From NCBI GenBank assembly GCA_015680685.1, contig MNCI01023457.1, positions 1,082,013 through 1,146,012 on the forward strand: a stretch of 64,000 bases of DNA. The letters are read 5' to 3'. Positions 25,401-35,480 of the stretch are shown in pieces. The notes beneath the pieces are model-generated. The model ran no database searches. It was not told the DNA's origin and saw only the letters and a list, made by a program, of their open reading frames with translations. Positions within the stretch are counted from its first letter, which is position 1. Every line of letters begins with the position of its first letter. This stretch comes from Gnetum montanum (lineage: Eukaryota; Streptophyta; Gnetopsida; Gnetales; Gnetaceae). The translations under genes were made by a program, and so were the position numbers.

Positions 25401-28400
25401 GAACACTATGTTTTCCTGTAGTTGAACTCTTTGTATGATTGAGCATGTTTGACTATGCAAAACTTAATAGTGCTTGCTTGTAGCTGAACTAGAAGGCTAT
25501 GGAAATGATCCTAACTTTAGTTATTTTGACACTTGTATTGCACCGTAGATGCATAGTGTATATTGAGGGATGTCAATCATCATATTGGCATTCTCTTCCT
25601 ACCAAATCATTGGGCTGTTGTTTGCATTACCTAGTTTTTCTTGTCTTATGATTTAATTTTTTTAAATGTCAACTGATTGTTATCTGTACCAATCTAAATA
25701 CAAAACTAAGTTTCTGATATTTGATTAACAGTTTAAAAAAATAATTTCAGCCTTGAATTTCAAGCAGTCTTTTGGGGTTTTGGGTGTTACATATATGCTG
25801 CACAATGTTTTAAATTGTTATCAATCACTTCAACTGGAGTCACCTCAGTCAAATTGCTATGAATCAGAATCATCAGTCTTATAGACGGTTGGCCATGCCT
25901 TTCTTTCTTTTTGTTTCAAAAAGACAAACAGCTAAATCAATTATTTACTAATTGAGTGCAACTTATAGCTTCAAGTCCAAGGAAGTGGCTGTTGATTCTA
26001 TCCAAACATAAACACTAGAAGGCACTTATCTGCTTGACTGCAGATGAAGTAGGCAAGGGCTAAATATGAATAGGTATGACAGTGAATGGGGATTAAATGG
26101 AAGCTCTAAAGGGTTCTAAAAAAGGTGATGTACTGTTATTAAAGTTTATGGCATGATAACTTTGACATAATTTATCATGACAAGCAATAGTAATAAAATT
26201 CATTATTAATGTTGGCAGTAAAAACTAGTCTTTCTTACCGTTGATGAACAACAATTCGTGTAGAATATCCCCCTTTTGTTACTGTGCCATCAATATCAAT
26301 GTGGTTAAAGGTATATGTGGCTCCTTTCTCACAAATGCATTCCTTCTTTTCATTGCAGTATTTGCAATTCTGACAAGAAAAGACATATGTGCCCACACCT
26401 ACACGATCTTCAACTTTGAAGCCAACTACAGCAGAACCGACTTGTTCCACAATTCCAACAATTTCATGACTGTTCAACAAATAGCCACAACTCACAACAA
26501 CAGTACAGGGAAAAAATGTACCTTCAGAAGTGGAACAATAACAAGCAATTGACAAAATGATGAACAGGATTGTAGCACTCTACTCGAAAGCCTATATGTT
26601 AACTGATAATATAATTCAAAGAAGTTAAAATTTTGGAAAAGCATAACAAATATTGATTCAGAAGGAAAAGACTTTGTACCCTAGTACCAATGGGTATTTA
26701 GAATCACCAAGCTTATTTCTAGTCCATGCAACATCCGCATAGCATATTCCACAATGAGTTATCTTTATTGAAATATCATCAGCACCTGGGATTCTGTGTC
26801 AATGCACTGTAAATAATAAGTAATAAAGATGATAAATAGGAAGACACAAACTAGAAAATATTTCAAAGGATTGCTGAGAAAATCTAATAACAAATGGCAT
26901 CTTTACCAAGGCTCACTGTTGTATTTAATATGTCAAAATCCATTTTCTTAGGACGAGGTAATAATAAATTTCTACAAGAGGAACAAAAATGCAGACTATC
27001 CTTAACACAGCAATTTCATGAAAAATAAAAAGCTTCAATTAATCAAAAGAAAGTTATGTTTAGAATCATAAATATATAAAAACACTCATCTCATAGAAAT
27101 CAAATTTAAATTTCTAGCAAATTGGGAAATTTTAGATAACGTCCATTGAAATAGGTGCTGCAAATGTCTTATATATGAAAAATATCTCAGTTACATGCAG
27201 AAAAGATCATGGCCCCCACTGATATTATAAGATGACCCATAAAGCCAATTTTGAAATGTAATTCCATAGAAAGAGATTATATGAAAAGCAATCATCCTTC
27301 TATAAATATATTAGAGTTGATTGATTCCTTTAGAATTCAATTATTTCTAAAGCATGTCATAACCCCAATAGCTTTCATATGTCCCTAGTTATTATCAGTA
27401 TAAATGTCCAAGTGAAAACTGCAATTTTGGGGGTTCGATTTATGGTCTTGGATGCCAAATATCCATCAAGGTTGCAATCAACACCTAGAGCCCTGATAAA
27501 AAAATATAATAAAACTAAGAACATAGAGGGTAGGAATATTTGTTAACTAATAATATTAGAGATTGATGGCCTAAATATAAAGGGCCATATCCATCATATT
27601 CAAATGAGCATGGCTTGGCACCAAAGCAAAACGCACTTCATTTTGAATAGAAACCATTATAGTGTTTACCAACTACTGGGACAGTAGCTTCCCTTTCACA
27701 TTTATTGAAGTTCCTAAATTTTAAGAATATTCATTAAATCATCTAATTTATTATTGTTAATTAAGAGATTTGGCTCATGTTCCATAGGGACTGCAATTTG
27801 ATCTGAATCGTAACAACTATTTATTAAGTTATCTATCACTGGCTACTTATTTTAGTTATCAGGATTTCATGGAATTAAGTTAAATTAGATCACCATGGAC
27901 AGCTGGTGTGACAACTCTAACCATAGATTGGGCAACTAGAAAATAATTCAAGTCTACAGGTTCCAAAGAAACAAGCACTGGACAGCAGGGAAATTTTAGA
28001 TGTAACTTTTTATTTAAAGAAAAAAGTATATATTTTAGAAAGCAGAAATACCTGGAGGACAGTTGGTTAAGAAGCTGAAAAAAATATTGAACATAATTAA
28101 AAGCAAAAGCAAAAATTAAAATTAAAATAACCTGTTTCGCCAAAGTTAAGAGAGCGAATAGCTAAAGAAGACAATCCTGAATTCTAGGAACCCCTAGACT
28201 GTCAATGGGTGTATACCATAGGTCAAGAAGAACAAAATTGTAATGTCCACGAACCATAACGCAAATCATGGGATTTATCAAACAACTTTGTAATGAGAAA
28301 ACCATTTGCTAGAACAAAACAACTTTATCACTAAGACAATGTCAATGCTAGAAACTCATAATAGTTTATTCCATTGTCTGTGTAATAATTATAAATGATA

Positions 28401-28907
28401 AAAGAACTTTTGTTTGAATTTGAATAATGGTTATATAGCATGCATTTGGAGAGATATACAGCTAATGAATGGAAATTAAATCAATTGGAGGCCAGTGGAT
28501 ATTTTGTCCATTGTCAGCAACATTTTATGACTTGAATAAATTGCCATTTCCATTGACAACTCAAAATATTTACAAATATATGAATGAAAACAAAAAACTA
28601 TGTACTACTAGTGGTCAGGCACATGTTGTCTGAGCATCAACCATAGGACTTCATGTGAAAGGAAGCAGATGTGAAAGCATTTCACAATAATTTGTTATAT
28701 ATCAATTCTCAAGTACGTCTGTAAGTGTATACCTATAAGCCATGCACATAGCTTTTGAGAAATGAAGTGTGCATATATTTAACTGCAAATCAATAAATGT
28801 AAGAATGAATATTGCCTTCTATTAAATTTGTACGGTGATAAAATTCCTGAAGGATCTCGTGCAGCCCAACCAAGGCAATTCTCACCACCTTTACTGGCAT
28901 CCATCAT
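16214..28907 (-). CDS. CAD1: Cinnamyl alcohol dehydrogenase, CAD1-like (zinc-dependent MDR family), six exons
   Basis: Predicted NADP(H)-dependent, zinc-dependent alcohol dehydrogenase of the CAD family, cytosolic (no signal peptide seen). CAD enzymes reduce hydroxycinnamaldehydes to monolignols; the CAD1 branch has weaker or uncertain lignin activity. Minus-strand exons: 28816-28907, 26680-26793, 26239-26469, 16985-17270, 16746-16896, 16214-16410; total 1071 nt, 356 residues, the usual family length. Catalytic zinc ligands are C45, H70 and C165, with E71. The structural zinc site is C101, C104, C107, C115. The Rossmann motif GLGGLG is at 190-195, followed by STS...K (213-218), which fits NADP preference. 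The CAD1-type signature GICYADV replaces the GICHTD/SD of lignin CADs. Phases match at every junction. Start chosen for WAARDPSG spacing. Oddities: GC donor in intron 1, VLGHE instead of VPGHE, intron 3 of 8968 bp. Confidence 0.93.
16746..16896 (-). CDS. CAD1: CAD1 coding exon 5
   Basis: Residues 242-291, with [12 protein letters not shown] and [10 protein letters not shown], blocks that are strongly CAD1-like. Intron 4 before it is only 88 bp (acceptor CTGTTCAG). The donor is ATAG|GTGAGT. Confidence 0.95.
16985..17270 (-). CDS. CAD1: CAD1 coding exon 4
   Basis: Residues 147-241. It contains [12 protein letters not shown] with zinc ligand C165, the dinucleotide motif [15 protein letters not shown] and the cofactor-selecting STS segment. 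It ends DSKQMQ in phase 0 at a GTGAAC donor. It is separated from exon 3 by the 8968-bp intron 3. Confidence 0.95.
17785..17875 (+). repeat. tRNA-derived SINE-like unit in CAD1 intron 3
   Basis: AATGAGGTGCTAGCTTTGTGG matches the start and A box of the SINE family at 30910-31067 and 51280-51420. The B box is GGTTTGATTTC. The characteristic tail ending TTCCAACACC was not found, so this copy is truncated or from a related subfamily. It is antisense to the gene. Confidence 0.55.
20393..20530 (+). repeat. Imperfect direct duplication of about 45 bp in intron 3
   Basis: Two units about 80 bp apart share CATTNTATCCAA followed by TCTTGTGTGGGCTACAA. No domain or known family recognised. Confidence 0.5.
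22925..23010 (-). other. C-rich tract (G-rich in the CAD1 pre-mRNA)
   Basis: The plus strand has many runs of three to five C separated by short A-rich gaps. Because the gene is on the minus strand, the intron RNA carries the G-runs, enough for G-quadruplex formation. Confidence 0.6.
26239..26469 (-). CDS. CAD1: CAD1 coding exon 3
   Basis: Residues 70-145. It opens with H70-E71 (catalytic zinc region) and contains the structural zinc lobe C101/C104/C107/C115. It ends in VVHQ plus CG of R146. Acceptor TTGAACAG|TCATGA and donor CAACG|GTAAGA are both good consensus matches. Intron 2 is only 210 bp. Confidence 0.95.
26680..26793 (-). CDS. CAD1: CAD1 coding exon 2
   Basis: Residues 32-68 with split codons at both ends. 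It holds the first catalytic zinc ligand C45 in [11 protein letters not shown]. The acceptor is GACACAG|AATCCC; an upstream acceptor at 26806 would put TGA in frame. The donor is CTAGG|GTACAA, leaving GG to be completed by T of exon 3. Confidence 0.92.
26794..28815 (-). other. CAD1 intron 1 (2022 bp, GC-AG)
   Basis: Begins GCAATA after AAG and ends GACACAG. No exon or repeat recognised within it. The phase (2) fits exon 2 exactly. Confidence 0.8.
28816..28907 (-). CDS. CAD1: CAD1 coding exon 1
   Basis: Encodes residues 1-30 plus two bases of codon 31, beginning [20 protein letters not shown]. It ends AATAGAAG and the intron begins GCAATA, so the donor is GC. A GT donor 17 bases earlier (CACC|GTACAA) would delete the conserved YKFNRR segment, so the GC site is preferred. 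Confidence 0.85.
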
Positions 28908-29469
28908 TGATCTGTGTGCCTGTTTAAGATCAAGTTTTCCCTGCTTAAAAAGCACAAAGTTTCCAAATAAAATTTCCTTACAAACATAATTTTCAAATGA
29001 GTGGACGAGGGTGAATGAGGGTAACAATTAGATGCAACAATATATAGTTAAAAATTAACATTTTCCTTTTCAGGTTATTTCTTTTCAAACAAAAATAAAT
29101 AATGTTGCAAATATATTTCTCTTTTCAGATGGAAATTGATGAGCATCGAATGTCCCCTATAATCAACCAGACGAATCACAAGCGTGTAAGGATGATCCAA
29201 CCAAATTTCATGGAACTTTGGGCTAATAGTATCCTTAATAATGAAGTGTCATGTTGTTGGTCATTGTTTTCCCAATCATCACTTGTGTTAGATCAACTGA
29301 TATGGTTAATTGTGATTGAGGCATGAGACGTTTATATTTTTTTATTAAAATATTAAAACAATAAAGTGATTAAAATATTAATTTTTAACTAACTATGGAA
29401 TTAAGAGTAATTTAAGCTATTCCAAGCATAAAGCATCTGTTCCTACCTTTTGTATCCATCCTAAACCCA

Positions 29470-29590
29470 TATTAACATTGTTGAGTTACCAAATGTCTAT
29501 TGTTGGGTGTACCAAGTATCCACTGCTGGGATTACCAAACATTAATATATTATGCTCGAAGTGGTCGTACTCATGTTGTTATGGAATAAA
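29470..29590 (-). repeat. Gypsy LTR (U5) remnant in the CAD1 leader region
   Basis: CTGGGATTACCAAAC and TGCTCGAAGTGGTCGTACT match, in order, the U5 part of LTR D (61375-61430) and the reverse complement of the LTRs of A-C. Only this part of the LTR is recognisable, so it is an old fragment in the same orientation as the gene. Confidence 0.7.
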
Positions 29591-30232
29591 ACATTAAATT
29601 GCCAAGTGCTGGAAAGTTAAATGTATTCAAAGTAAAATGTTGACAATAAACTAAGTGCTAGTCCAATGGAAAAAATTAATCTCAATTTTATTGCGATCAT
29701 GTAGAAGTGTCTAGGTGCATCATGCAGTCAAATAAAACTCCAATCAATTCAATCCACATTGCAGGCACTCAAAGGGAAATTTGGCTAAGTCCTATGGAAG
29801 AAAACTACAAGATTCTGACTACTAAAATGACCAAAGGTATCATAAACACAATAGATGATTTGTATTTATAGGCATTTACTATAATTGGAACATTGTATTT
29901 GCGACATAGCATTCCAACTCTCAATATAGCAAATGTGATATAGTAGCTACAATATCGTAGATGTGATATCTTAGCTGACTAGTACAATTTTCATGCTTTA
30001 TTAGAAATAATATCTACAATTGATGTGTAGACACATGCTACACGATTGCATTATAATCTCACATGCTTATATAATGTAGGTAAAAGTGAAGGAAACAAAG
30101 TATTTAAGTCAGAAGAACTTTAGAAGGATCACATATTATGGAAGAAACTTTTCTCCTTGAAAATTGAAAACCCCTGTTATTAGTGTCAAAAAAAGATACA
30201 CATGCTGACAATTTAAGAAAACATCATTGAAT

Positions 30233-30780
30233 TCAAATGTATTCCCAAAACAATGGCATTTTGGAGAAGTCTTGATCTTTGATCCTAATGAAAGTTTCCA
30301 TGAAGTATGTCATGTTTTTCCATTCACGTAGTCTTGCAAACCACACACTCTTAAGGCACTCCTTATTTTGAAAGAGTTGTTGGTTCCTATCACACCAGAG
30401 CTCATAACAAATACAACAAAGAAAGCATCCCAAAGTCTAGCTTAGAACTTACTATCTTGTCAGATTTTCCAGTTTTGGACACAACTCAAGAAGCTACCAT
30501 CAGCAATACACATGCCTGAGATATTCCAGTTTTGGACACAACTCAAGAAGCTACCATCAGCAATACACGTGCCTGACATTGCTTTCAATAGATCCCATAT
30601 CAATTGAGCATAAGAACAATTAATGCCCTTTACAAAGTGGAACATCCATCACTGGTAATTTGAAAAAGAGTTACATGTGCGGTTGGTAGAATACGTAACA
30701 ATATGGAAGATTTTCACTATGACATAGATGGCACTGTTAGATTTTGAATTCACAATGCACATAGTTGCAACTCTAATCAA
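30233..30780 (-). pseudogene. Remnant of a LINE-type reverse-transcriptase C-terminus
   Basis: Minus-strand frames give CHLCHSENLPYCY, then a block FHFVKGINCSYAQLIWDLL, then ICYELWCDRNQQLFQN. This is the order of the zinc-binding region at the end of plant LINE reverse transcriptases (CxxC, then H/C pattern with a W, then W-x-x-RN). Stops separate the pieces. It differs from the LINE family at 1-3346 and 47-51 kb. Confidence 0.6.
30467..30582 (-). repeat. 57-bp tandem duplication, two units
   Basis: Two adjacent near-identical units starting at about 30467 and 30524, differing at only a few bases. 57 is a multiple of three, so the duplication keeps the frame of the surrounding pseudogene (CIADGSFLSCVQNW twice). 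Confidence 0.85.
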
Positions 30781-30909
30781 GAAGCCAATATTCCATACCA
30801 AAGTTTGTCCATTCATATCATCATGATCAAGTTCATGATAAGGTACTCAATCTAGTGTCCAATATCAATGTTGAAAACCTATTACTCTAAAAACAATTTT
30901 TAGGATAGG

Positions 30910-31067
30910 GGTGTTGGAACCCAAAATAAGTAAAACATACATACACCCCAAGATATATGGTCCAATTAAAACTTTATATAACTCAACACTGCCCACCGGA
31001 ATCAAACCCATGAACTGGAGCTTTCAAATCAAGTGTCTTACCACCACTAAACTAACACCTCATTATT
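30910..31067 (-). repeat. tRNA-derived SINE, family 1, copy 1
   Basis: The minus strand starts AATGAGGTGTTAGTTTAGTGG with a good A box (TAGTTTAGTGG). A B box, GGTTTGATTCC, lies about 35 bp further. The tail is CTTGGGGTGTATGTATG and then TTTTGGGTTCCAACACC. The same tail occurs at 51280-51420 and 47241-47322, which defines a family. It lies in the putative CAD1 leader intron, in the sense of the gene. Confidence 0.75.
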
Positions 31068-31120
31068 GTTGGCATACTAGTAAGGGTCTTTGCCTCGGTC
31101 ATAGGTTCAAATTATAAATT
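31068..31120 (+). repeat. Second tRNA-like head next to SINE copy 1, opposite strand
   Basis: The plus strand reads TGGCATACTAGTAAGGG, then AGGTTCAAATT 21 bases later, in A-box/B-box order. It abuts the head of the minus-strand SINE, so the two face away from each other. No tail was recognised. Confidence 0.35.
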
Positions 31121-31822
31121 AGAAAAAGAACTTAGTTAAAAGGAATTCTGAAACTAGTTGAATAGATTGTAAGTAAAAATTCCAGTTTCACTAAGCATCT
31201 AGCCTTTTTTAAAAAAATTAAAAATTGTAGGAAGTGAAACGCAAAGGCCGCATGCATATCTGTCCAGAAGAGATTCGGACATAAATGCAAGGGATTGTAA
31301 GCCAAAACAATTATTAAAAATATCTTCTTAAATTGCATACCAAAATAATTACTAAAAACAGAATACTTTAGCTCCAAATAACAGCAGGAAAATTTATTTA
31401 TTTTGGTCAAATGGATCGGATAGTCTACTAAATACATATGTTAGAGGATATGTTCACCTACTTCTGCAAGCAAAATGTTAGTAATAATCCAAGGTCTCTT
31501 CTCAGTGCATTGCAAAACGTATGCAAAACCACAACGCAATAATGAAATCCGACGGCCAAAAATTAAAACAAAAACAAAAAAAAAAAAACAACTTTCAACG
31601 AAAATTTTGACAAAGTTCTTCTTTCAAAGATGCATATCATGTAAATTCATAATTCTCTGTCTGTCAAACAAAAAGTTTAAAAGAAAAACGAGTAGAATAC
31701 AGTAATTGTAGTTACAACTAATCTCTTTCATGGATCATGATAAAAACAGGAATATGAAACCGTTGTTCAGGTCCGAAGAAGCCAAGCACCAGAAAAAAAC
31801 TCGTAAGGATGAATTGATGTAC

Positions 31823-31935
31823 CTCACAGCAGCAGCAGATGTAATTCGTAGCTTGACAGAGAACCGATAACTTGACGAGGAGAATTGCATGAGCCAGAGC
31901 GTTTAAGGAACTGATTTAGTAGTGAGAAAATGTTT
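31823..31935 (-). promoter_or_regulatory. Putative 5' leader exon and core promoter region of CAD1
   Basis: On the minus strand a weak TATA-like CTTAAATATG (about 31958-31967) is followed by an unusually GC-balanced leader ending GCTGCTGCTGTGAG|GTACAT, a strong donor. A possible matching acceptor is CTTAAACAG|GCACAC, giving an exon start at 28919, 12 bases before the ATG. This would make a leader intron of about 2.9 kb. It rests only on splice-site shape and is uncertain. Confidence 0.35.
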
Positions 31936-31967
31936 TTTAAAGGATAAAGATCTAAGCATATTTAAGT

Positions 31968-33343
31968 CTTGAACATCAGCAGCGGTAGAGATGACGTAAT
32001 CCATGACCTCGGAATATTTATTTGTTGCCTTCTTTGGAAAAGCAATGACGCAATACCCGATCTCAGAATATGGACGAGGAAACGACTTACGGGGCTGAGT
32101 GTGTACTTCCACATACCCGTCAGTATTTTTTGTCAGAATAGTTCTGTTTCATATAGATTTAATTTTTTCTTGCGCATCTAGCTGAGTCTTCGTGTAAATT
32201 AATGGTAAAAGTCTTCGTCTAAATTAATGGTAAATTTTATTTTATTTTTTTAAGGAAAAATGAGACAAACATTACCGTGCTTTTGCACAAAGATTTTAAG
32301 TGAAATGATCTAAAAGCAATCATTGAATCAATTTTCAACCAACCATACCTACACCGTTGACTTTTTTGTTAATCACTCTTCATTTTTGCTTTTTGAACTT
32401 TTCTTAATCACCTCTCAACAAACCTACTACCTTAACTTTTATTAATTAATTTTTCACTAACCATACCTACTCCATTGACTTTTGTTATTGTTGCTTTAGG
32501 ACCTATTCCTAGTACCTTCACCTTTGTTACTTTTGCTTTAGAATTCATGTAAAAATAGAGCAATCATTTTTTCGTACTTTGCATGATAGCTTTCTTCTCC
32601 AATATATCATAAATAAAAAAACATTTTCTAGAAAAGAGCCTTTTACTCTGTCTTCATTATGTAGACCTTTATGTAACCATCGTTGTGCAAACATTTCTCT
32701 CTCTTCCATCCTCTAAATAGAAACTAAGCTACAAATTTCTCGAAGTAATTTTTGATGCAATCCTTAAGCATAGCTATGCTAGTTAGAATTCCTAATGTAA
32801 TCTAGTATTGCTTATTCAAATTAAATATGTTTTTAAGTTACGAGTTTTACCAGGCCAATATCATGAGTTTTATAATTTTTTTGGATGTAATATGCAAATA
32901 AAAACTTCCAATTTCCAATACCTTATCGACAAGAAGGAATATATCAAAGGTAACACCTCAATAATGAAACTAATCAACAACAAATATATCAACATCTAAT
33001 AGTATGAGTAGATGAATTCAAATTTTCTATAGGAAAAAGTTCATTTATTTTGATAGGATTTCTGACCTTTACAAGCTGTTTCTGCACCTCTCCTCTTTGA
33101 ATAGGAAACGTCAACAAAGAAAAAAACTTTGAAAATCTATAACTACCACAGGGGATGGCCTCTGTTGCTCCTTGAATTGCCAACGCTATATGTAGCTTGA
33201 AAAGGGATGATTTTCAGTTAACAACAAATTGAATTTAATATCAAAAAGACCAACTTTGAAATTAGTTATCTCTAGGTGGAAAAGGAATAATTTTCAAGAT
33301 AATCATAAGGAGCTACACTACTCATTCCATTCAACATAATAAT
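31968..33343. other. Region upstream of the CAD1 gene up to element B
   Basis: No gene recognised. A short tandem duplication with core TCTTCGTNTAAATTAATGG lies at 32186-32236. A 64-codon open stretch on the minus strand (32989-33183) has no known domain. The CAD1 promoter is expected in the first part. Confidence 0.5.
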
Positions 33344-33348
33344 AAAAT

Positions 33349-34152
33349 TGATGAACCACGATATCGCGTCCGTGATATCGGATCAACCATGCGATGTCAG
33401 ATACCCGATATCGCGGCCTACCTCCTTGCCTATAAATAAGAGGCGGCGCCCTTGGTTTCCACATTAGAAGTTAGCCTCTTAGCCAAACTCTTGCCATTTT
33501 TTCCCTCTAGAGTTAGAATTATTTCCGCATGTTCGCAGTAGAAGTCATAGATTGAATGGATCTTTATTCAAGCATTGTGTACCTGAGCACACTTTGTGTA
33601 TGACAATAAAGACGAACTTTATGATAAATCTTGCAACATACAAACTAGATTAATTGGTGTTAATTATTATTTAATGCTTTTCTAGTTGATTAATGATTTC
33701 TCTCACCCTACAACTGTCTTAGTTAAATACACTCAGTATGACCGCTTTGAGCATGCATGTGGCGCTTGGTAACTGAGTAACGATTAGCATTTGGTAATCC
33801 TAGCAGCGTTGCACTAGTTCAGGATGTGTACGGCAAATGGAAATGAATACTGGTGTTAGGAGTAATTAGAACTTAGTTAATGAGTAGTTAAATTAGATTA
33901 GTACTTAGTTATCTCTCTCCCCCTCCTTACTAGCGCAGGATATAACACACATAAAAGCCATAAAAATTATATGCCTCAAGCTTACTTAACCATACAACCA
34001 TGACATATAAGTAAGTTTGGAAGACAATGATTAACCAGCCCGTTATTATTCCACAAAGCCGCATAGGCACTTAGTCCTTGGAATTCAACCGCATCATGCG
34101 TGAAATGCTCATATTCGTATGGTTGAGTGTAGGGGTACCTTGCCGTTCATCA
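33349..34152 (+). repeat. 5' LTR of element B
   Basis: Begins TGATGAACC and ends TTCATCA. U3 contains three GATATC-centred motifs (33355-33415). The TATA box TATAAATA is at 33431-33438 and AATAAA at 33605-33610. Most differences from the 3' LTR in U3 are C-to-T or G-to-A at CpG. Confidence 0.92.
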
Positions 34153-34153
34153 T

Positions 34154-34171
34154 TGGCGTCGTTGCTAGGGA
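34154..34171 (+). promoter_or_regulatory. Primer binding site of element B (tRNA-Asp type)
   Basis: TGGCGTCGTTGCTAGGGA lies one base after the LTR. It has three differences from the tRNA-Asp consensus TGGCGCCGTTGCCGGGGA. Confidence 0.88.
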
Positions 34172-34490
34172 CTTAGTTGTTTGTGCGCTAAGTAGAACTT
34201 AGGAAATCATTTACATCATTGGAAAAAACCCTTAGGGTTGGTTAAGAAAAAGATAATAGTATATTGCACACTGAACAAGACACGATGTCTTCTTCTTCGC
34301 ACAAAAGCACTTCACCACCTAGGACTAACACAAGAAGCAATCGGCGGTAGGATACACATGACGTTGATCCATCAATTCCTCAACAATTTTGTGTGGTATA
34401 TATTTATCCTGATGAATATGTACCCAACTTCACCTTTATTCTCCATCAAGACAAACAGTTGCGTTGGCATGACTTGGAAGGTAACATAGT

Positions 34491-35335
34491 TGATGGGACG
34501 CGATATTGCGTCTGCCGCGATATTGCATCCCCCACGATATCGTGTACACGATATCACATCTTCCCTTGCGATATCACGTACGCTATATCGCAATGCGTCG
34601 CCAAATCTATAAATAAGAGGCGGCTCTCCCTTATTTCTCAATCTAGGCCTAGACCGTAGTGAAACTATGGCAGTTTTACCTCTCCAGAGATAGAATAATT
34701 TCCATGTGCCCGTAATAGGAGCTCCAAAGTGAACAGATCTTTATTCGAACAAATATTGCACCTGAACACAAGTTTGTGTACGGAAATAGAGACGAACTTC
34801 TTGGATAAACCTTGCAGTGCATAGAATAGGCTAATTAGGATTTTAATTATTGTTATTTATTGTTTATCGTTTAAATGCTTTATTAGTTAATTAAATCTCT
34901 CTCAACCCTTCTCCCATAGTTAAGTGCATTTAGTATGACCGCTTTGAGCATGTGCGTTACCCTTGGTGATCCCAGTAACAAATAGCGTTTGGTAACCAAG
35001 GTTGCATTGGTTCAGGGTGTGAATGGTAAGTGGGAACAGATGCTGATGATAGGTTAATTAAAGCTTAGCTAATTAGTTAAGTTAGTTAATTAGTCTCTTC
35101 ACCCTTCACCTCATTAGCATAGGAGATAAAATATAAAAGACATAAAAATCATATATCTCAGACTTACTTAACCATACAACCATGACAAATACAAGTAAGT
35201 CTGGGAAGACAACGAATGATTAACCTTAAGTGTTCCATGATATGTATAAGCACTTAGTCTGCGGAGTTCAACCGGATCGTGTGTGTAATGCTCGTATTCG
35301 TATGGTTGAGTGTAGGGGTACCTCACCACTCATCA
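34491..35335 (+). repeat. 5' LTR of element C
   Basis: Begins TGATGGGACG and ends CTCATCA. U3 carries a cluster of GATATC and GATATT motifs in CpG-rich context (34497-34595). TATAAATA is at 34608-34615. R and U5 match B and A. Confidence 0.92.
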
Positions 35336-35336
35336 T

Positions 35337-35354
35337 TGGTGCCGTTGCCGAGGA
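35337..35354 (+). promoter_or_regulatory. Primer binding site of element C (tRNA-Asp type)
   Basis: TGGTGCCGTTGCCGAGGA, one base after the LTR, has two differences from the tRNA-Asp-complementary consensus. It is the best-preserved primer site of the family in this window. Confidence 0.9.
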
Positions 35355-35480
35355 CTAAGCTGTTTGTGTGCTAAGTAGAACATAGGAAATTATCCACATC
35401 GTTGGGAGCTTACACGAACCCTTAGGTTTAATTAAATAAAAAATTATATAATGGTTAATCAGCACACCGAATAAGACACA

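Larger units (their letters stand above)
18743..25791. repeat. Possible degraded LTR-type insertion in intron 3
   Basis: The segment starts TGTAATACCCC and ends GGGTGTTACA; the ends are inverted with one mismatch over 10 bases, as in many plant gypsy LTRs. A TATA-like TATAAATAGAGGG lies near 19754. The flanks (TAATA and TATAT) do not form a clear target duplication. No terminal direct repeats and no gag or pol were seen. It may be a very long or composite solo LTR, or chance. Confidence 0.25.
17271..26238 (-). other. CAD1 intron 3 (8968 bp)
   Basis: GT-AG intron (GTAAGA donor, GAAACAG acceptor). It contains a SINE-like unit (17785-17875), a segment with LTR-like ends (18743-25791) holding a TATA-like site (about 19754), an imperfect duplication (20393-20530) and a C-rich run (22925-23010). 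No other coding region was seen. The small open stretches inside have no domain. Confidence 0.85.

Noticed and set aside
26794-26806. Alternative acceptor TTTACAG for CAD1 exon 2 (exon start 26806)
   Set aside because: It would add an in-frame TGA before the conserved PGADD segment; the acceptor 13 bases downstream gives the right phase.
16214-28907. CAD1 as a pseudogene
   Set aside because: All six exons join in phase without stops, zinc ligands and the cofactor motif are present, and the length is normal. The GC donor is a permitted site.
28908-29027. Upstream ATG at 29027 as the CAD1 start
   Set aside because: It would add about 40 residues with no match to CAD N-termini. The ATG at 28907 gives the usual distance to WAARDPSG.
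32989-33183. Small gene on the minus strand upstream of CAD1
   Set aside because: 64 codons, no domain, no splice or promoter context that supports it.
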